A DNA stretch of 6,489 bases from Azoarcus sp. (GTDB taxonomy: Bacteria > Pseudomonadota > Gammaproteobacteria > Burkholderiales > Rhodocyclaceae): positions 1 through 6,489 of the forward strand of contig JAITCV010000058.1 of the NCBI GenBank assembly GCA_031282905.1. Reading direction: 5' to 3'. Positions 4,477 to 6,489 of the stretch are shown here, in pieces (within the stretch, counting starts at the first letter, position 1; each line of letters starts with the position of its first letter). The translations under genes and the position numbers were made by a program. The notes under the pieces were generated by a model. It did no database searches and was not told where the DNA came from. It saw nothing but the letters and a program-made list of their open reading frames with translations.

Positions 4477-5379
4477 ATGCGCCATTTCTCCTTGCGCTCG
4501 TTGTTCGCGCTGATCCTCGTCGCCGCCACGACTACTGCATACGCCGCCGAGGATTGCGGCTTTCTTCCGGCCTCCAGGGTCGATGAAGCCTTCGCCGAAT
4601 TCGCGCCCTGGCACACGAGGGTCGGTGGCACGGTCGGCCACTGCGTTTTCCTGTCCAGCAAACACGCGTCATCGATGGTCAGCTTCATACAGCAATTCAA
4701 GTCGTCCAAGGCTGACGCCAATGGCGTATACGAAGCCATGCGGCAGGGACTGGACGACGGCTACACGATCAAGGAAGTGAAGGGCCTGGGCGAGCGCGCG
4801 TTCAGCTACGAGCCGAAGGACGACGACTCGCACATGACAGCGATCGTCGCGCAAAAAGACCACCTGGTCATCACCGTGACATTGAGCCTGCAACGCGCGG
4901 CGACGGCAGCCGACCTGCGCGCCGCCGTGGAACTCGGTCAATTCACGCTGCGCGGCGCCAACGACGAAGACCTGCGGCGCAAGGCATCCACCTGCCCGTG
5001 GTTCGACGACAGCGGCCTGAAGAAGCTGTTCGGCGGCAAAGCATATGAGGTGCAGGTGCACGGCGAGAACAGTTGCATGGCGGCGGACAAGCAAGCGCGC
5101 GTGCTGCTGCTTTCGGCGCTGGAAGCGCGTGATGGACTCACCCTCGATATCATGCTGCGCACCAAGCATTGCCAGACCCGCGACCTGCCGGAACTGGGCA
5201 AGGGCGCAAAGCTGTCGTTTGCCTGCAAGAGCGGCAATCCGCGCGCCGAAACCGACTTCGCCGTGAACGGATTCATCATCAACCTCACCTGGAGCGCGGG
5301 CGCCGAACCGGGCGAGGCGGAAAAAGCGGCCCTGGTCGAGTTGGCAAAATCGGCGCGCACCCTGCAAGCCGCAAGATGA
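4477..5379 (+). CDS. Periplasmic protein of unknown function with two repeated domains
   Basis: A 300-residue exported protein. Residues 1-24 are a Sec signal peptide (MRHFSLRSLFALILVAATTT, then AYAA before E25). The mature part seems to hold one domain twice. Copy 1 (about 27-158) has C27, C56, the turn GLGERAFSY (103-111), the strand HLVITVTLS (129-137), a short helix (AADLRAAVELG, 144-154) and FTL. Copy 2 (about 173-296) has C173, C200, GKGAKLSFA (241-249), the strand GFIINLTWS (265-273), the helix EAEKAALVELA (280-290) and RTL. The Cys pairs (29 and 27 apart) could be disulfides; C232 and C250 are extra. The pattern of opening Cys, G-x-G turn and late strand loosely recalls DUF3558-like lipoproteins, but I would not assign it there. 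No lipobox is seen. The start at 4477 was preferred over the in-frame ATG at 4294 because it opens with the signal peptide, and the 61 residues before it are low-complexity and signal-less. Confidence 0.85.
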   Translation: MRHFSLRSLFALILVAATTTAYAAEDCGFLPASRVDEAFAEFAPWHTRVGGTVGHCVFLSSKHASSMVSFIQQFKSSKADANGVYEAMRQGLDDGYTIKEVKGLGERAFSYEPKDDDSHMTAIVAQKDHLVITVTLSLQRAATAADLRAAVELGQFTLRGANDEDLRRKASTCPWFDDSGLKKLFGGKAYEVQVHGENSCMAADKQARVLLLSALEARDGLTLDIMLRTKHCQTRDLPELGKGAKLSFACKSGNPRAETDFAVNGFIINLTWSAGAEPGEAEKAALVELAKSARTLQAAR

Positions 5380-5407
5380 AGCGCCATTTCTCGAAGCGGC
5401 ATTTCTC
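5378..5407. repeat. Tandem 15-base direct repeat echoing the gene's own start
   Basis: GAAGCGCCATTTCTC (5378-5392) is followed directly by GAAGCGGCATTTCTC (5393-5407), with one mismatch. The core GCGCCATTTCTC recurs exactly at 4479-4490, just inside the start of the upstream gene. A short ORF (5376-5450, MKRHFSKRHFST then 12 more residues) begins in ATGA overlap with that gene's stop and resembles its N-terminus (MRHFSLRSLF). It may be the stub of a lost tandem copy. Confidence 0.5.
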
Positions 5408-5424
5408 CACGATGCGAATTGCCG

Positions 5425-5442
5425 CGCCTGGCCTTTCAGGCG
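5425..5442. terminator. Small hairpin at the end of convergent genes
   Basis: CGCCTG (5425-5430) pairs with CAGGCG (5437-5442) around the loop GCCTTT. It lies between the convergent genes ending at 5379 and 5436 and includes the latter's stop codon. It could serve both strands as a bidirectional terminator, but neither side has a T-run, so the call is weak. Confidence 0.25.
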
Positions 5443-6440
5443 AGCGGTAACGTTTCCTGCGCGCGGCAGAGTTCATCGTGCCAGACGCGGACGGGCTCGA
5501 CATCGGCATGCTCCTGGCCGCTGCCGTACGCTCCGATGAAGTTGCATGCGGCGAACCGTTTCGCGGCGGCCTCGTATTTTTCGATCCAGGCCGCGCGCTC
5601 GGCCAGACGTTCGGGCCGCACGGGCCACACGCCGGGTTGCGGCTTCATGCGGGTCTTCACGCCGATGCGCCAGGGTTTGGCGCTCACGCGGGCGCGAAAA
5701 CACTGTTGTAACAAGCACATCTTCCGGTATATGGGATCAACGCCCAAGGCGCTGAAACAATGAGCGACCTGTGGATCGGATGACAAAAATGGACGATGTG
5801 TCGCCAATACCCGCAAGCCCAGGGGCGTGCGATAAACGCGCAGGTTCCAGTCGGGATTCGCCTGGACGAAACGACGAATCTTCCCGAGGGCAACGCGCTG
5901 CGCGCCGTCTTGCATTGTTTGGGCCAAAGGAAAAAGCCAGGATGCGAGTATGGGGGTGACAATGAGTGCGCCGAGTAGCCGAGCCATCACATTTCCCCAG
6001 CTTATCCCAACAACATCGCCCATACTCCAGGACAGGCCGAACAACACGATGAACAACGCTACCTTATAACGAAACGGTCCGCCCTCCGGGAAATCCATAT
6101 CCACGAACAGCACGTTCGGGGTATTCAGGCAGCGCGCGCCGTAACTGTTGCGGGTCACCACGGCTGCGCCGCGCGTCTCGACGATTTCTTCCCGAATCGG
6201 CATGCCGTCCGCGCCGTTATACGGACGCTTCATCTCCCAGCGCGACAGTTCCTCGCCAGCAAGCACCCGCGCCATCGCTTCGCGCGCCCGCGTTTCGGCA
6301 TGGGCCTGGGCCGCCTCCTGGCTCTCATCCGACCAGCCAAAGCGGCGCAGGGTGACCTGCCCGCCTTTCTTGCGCGCTTTCCTTGCCTGCTCGTCGATGT
6401 GTTGCAAACGGGCTTCGGCCCAGAATTTCGGTACAATCAT
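5436..6440 (-). CDS. Conserved-looking membrane-anchored protein of unknown function
   Basis: A 334-residue protein read leftwards from ATG 6440-6438, with GAGG and a further AGG in the purine-rich GAGGGAAGG (complement of 6443-6451) just upstream. Order of parts: a basic, charged N-terminal region with RRFGWSDES (32-40) and an Ala/Glu-rich helix to about 66; KRPYNGADGMPIREEI (71-86); TRNSYGARCLNTP (96-108); VLFVDMDFPEGG (110-121) with the pair D114/D116; two membrane segments at about 124-146 and 150-173 forming a hairpin; then a soluble C-terminal part with VYRTPLGLRVLATH (202-215), DPIYRKMC (235-242), CFRARVSAKPWRIG (247-260) and a charged helix around 276-296. It reads like a conserved protein, but I cannot name a family. 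The DMD motif invites comparison with metal-binding hhDhD active sites (for example archaeo-eukaryotic primase-like folds, or some phosphatases and nucleotidyltransferases), but that is only an analogy. It is convergent with the periplasmic-protein gene and likely monocistronic in this window. Confidence 0.8.
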   Translation of the reverse strand: MIVPKFWAEARLQHIDEQARKARKKGGQVTLRRFGWSDESQEAAQAHAETRAREAMARVLAGEELSRWEMKRPYNGADGMPIREEIVETRGAAVVTRNSYGARCLNTPNVLFVDMDFPEGGPFRYKVALFIVLFGLSWSMGDVVGISWGNVMARLLGALIVTPILASWLFPLAQTMQDGAQRVALGKIRRFVQANPDWNLRVYRTPLGLRVLATHRPFLSSDPQVAHCFSALGVDPIYRKMCLLQQCFRARVSAKPWRIGVKTRMKPQPGVWPVRPERLAERAAWIEKYEAAAKRFAACNFIGAYGSGQEHADVEPVRVWHDELCRAQETLPLA

Positions 6441-6458
6441 CGCCTTCCCTCGGCTCCA

Positions 6459-6487
6459 ATGACATCGTCGTCATGCGCCGATTTCAA
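6459..6487 (-). promoter_or_regulatory. Candidate promoter and operator of the membrane-anchored protein gene
   Basis: On the minus strand, TTGAAA (complement of 6482-6487, 5/6 to consensus) and TGTCAT (complement of 6459-6464, 4/6) are 17 bases apart. The start of transcription would be near 6452, leaving a leader of about 12 bases that just includes the Shine-Dalgarno. An inverted repeat ATGAC-ATCGTC-GTCAT (6459-6474) covers the -10 and part of the spacer and could be a repressor site. Eye-matched only, at the window edge. Confidence 0.35.
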
Positions 6488-6489
6488 TC

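Noticed and set aside
4669..5367. Minus-strand ORF of 232 codons opposite the periplasmic-protein gene
   Set aside because: Antisense shadow; the plus-strand gene has a signal peptide and internal repeat structure.
1..6489. tRNA, rRNA or CRISPR features
   Set aside because: No cloverleaf-like sequence, rRNA signature or regularly spaced repeats were seen on either strand.

Overview
The window looks like chromosomal DNA of a GC-rich Gram-negative proteobacterium. A betaproteobacterium, or a related gammaproteobacterium, is the best guess. Reasons are export signal peptides of Gram-negative type, a glyoxalase II-like enzyme of the YcbL/GloC type, a TauE/SafE permease, a relic of a CzcA/CusA-type metal efflux pump and an IS5-family transposase relic. 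No rRNA, tRNA or CRISPR array was seen. The host assignment is inference.

Layout, left to right. (1) A minus-strand gene for a secreted, Gly/Ser/Asn-rich protein starts at 406 and runs off the left edge. A possible small minus-strand gene (422-700) lies 15 bases upstream of it in operon-like spacing, but is doubtful. (2) A plus-strand gene (791-2236) encodes a large polytopic membrane protein resembling DUF6020/GT-C-type putative glycosyltransferases. It is clearly lower in GC than its neighbours. A promoter candidate and two tiny ATGA-overlapping leader ORFs sit before it. (3) Positions 2237-2696 are a scar zone. It holds a 55-codon minus-strand fragment of a CzcA/CusA RND pump, then the first dozen or so codons of an IS5-type transposase fused to unrelated codons. 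(4) A TauE/SafE anion permease (2697-3512) starts exactly at the stop of that relic ORF (ATGA overlap), just behind a strong all-GC hairpin. (5) A hairpin-bearing spacer leads to a YcbL/GloC-type metallo-beta-lactamase-fold hydrolase (3619-4275). (6) After a 201-base spacer with two GC-palindrome/T5 repeats comes a periplasmic protein of unknown function (4477-5379) that appears to consist of two copies of one domain. (7) A convergent minus-strand gene (5436-6440) encodes an unrecognised membrane-anchored protein; its promoter candidate lies at the right edge.

The genes do not form one evident pathway. The permease and the hydrolase could be co-transcribed, but their functions (anion or sulfite-type transport, glyoxalase II-like thioester hydrolysis) give no firm link. 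The best candidates for new biology are the permease's relic-ORF leader (possible translational coupling built from a dead insertion sequence), the duplicated-domain periplasmic protein, and the unclassified membrane protein with a DMD motif. I do not see a convincing multi-gene defence or other novel system.
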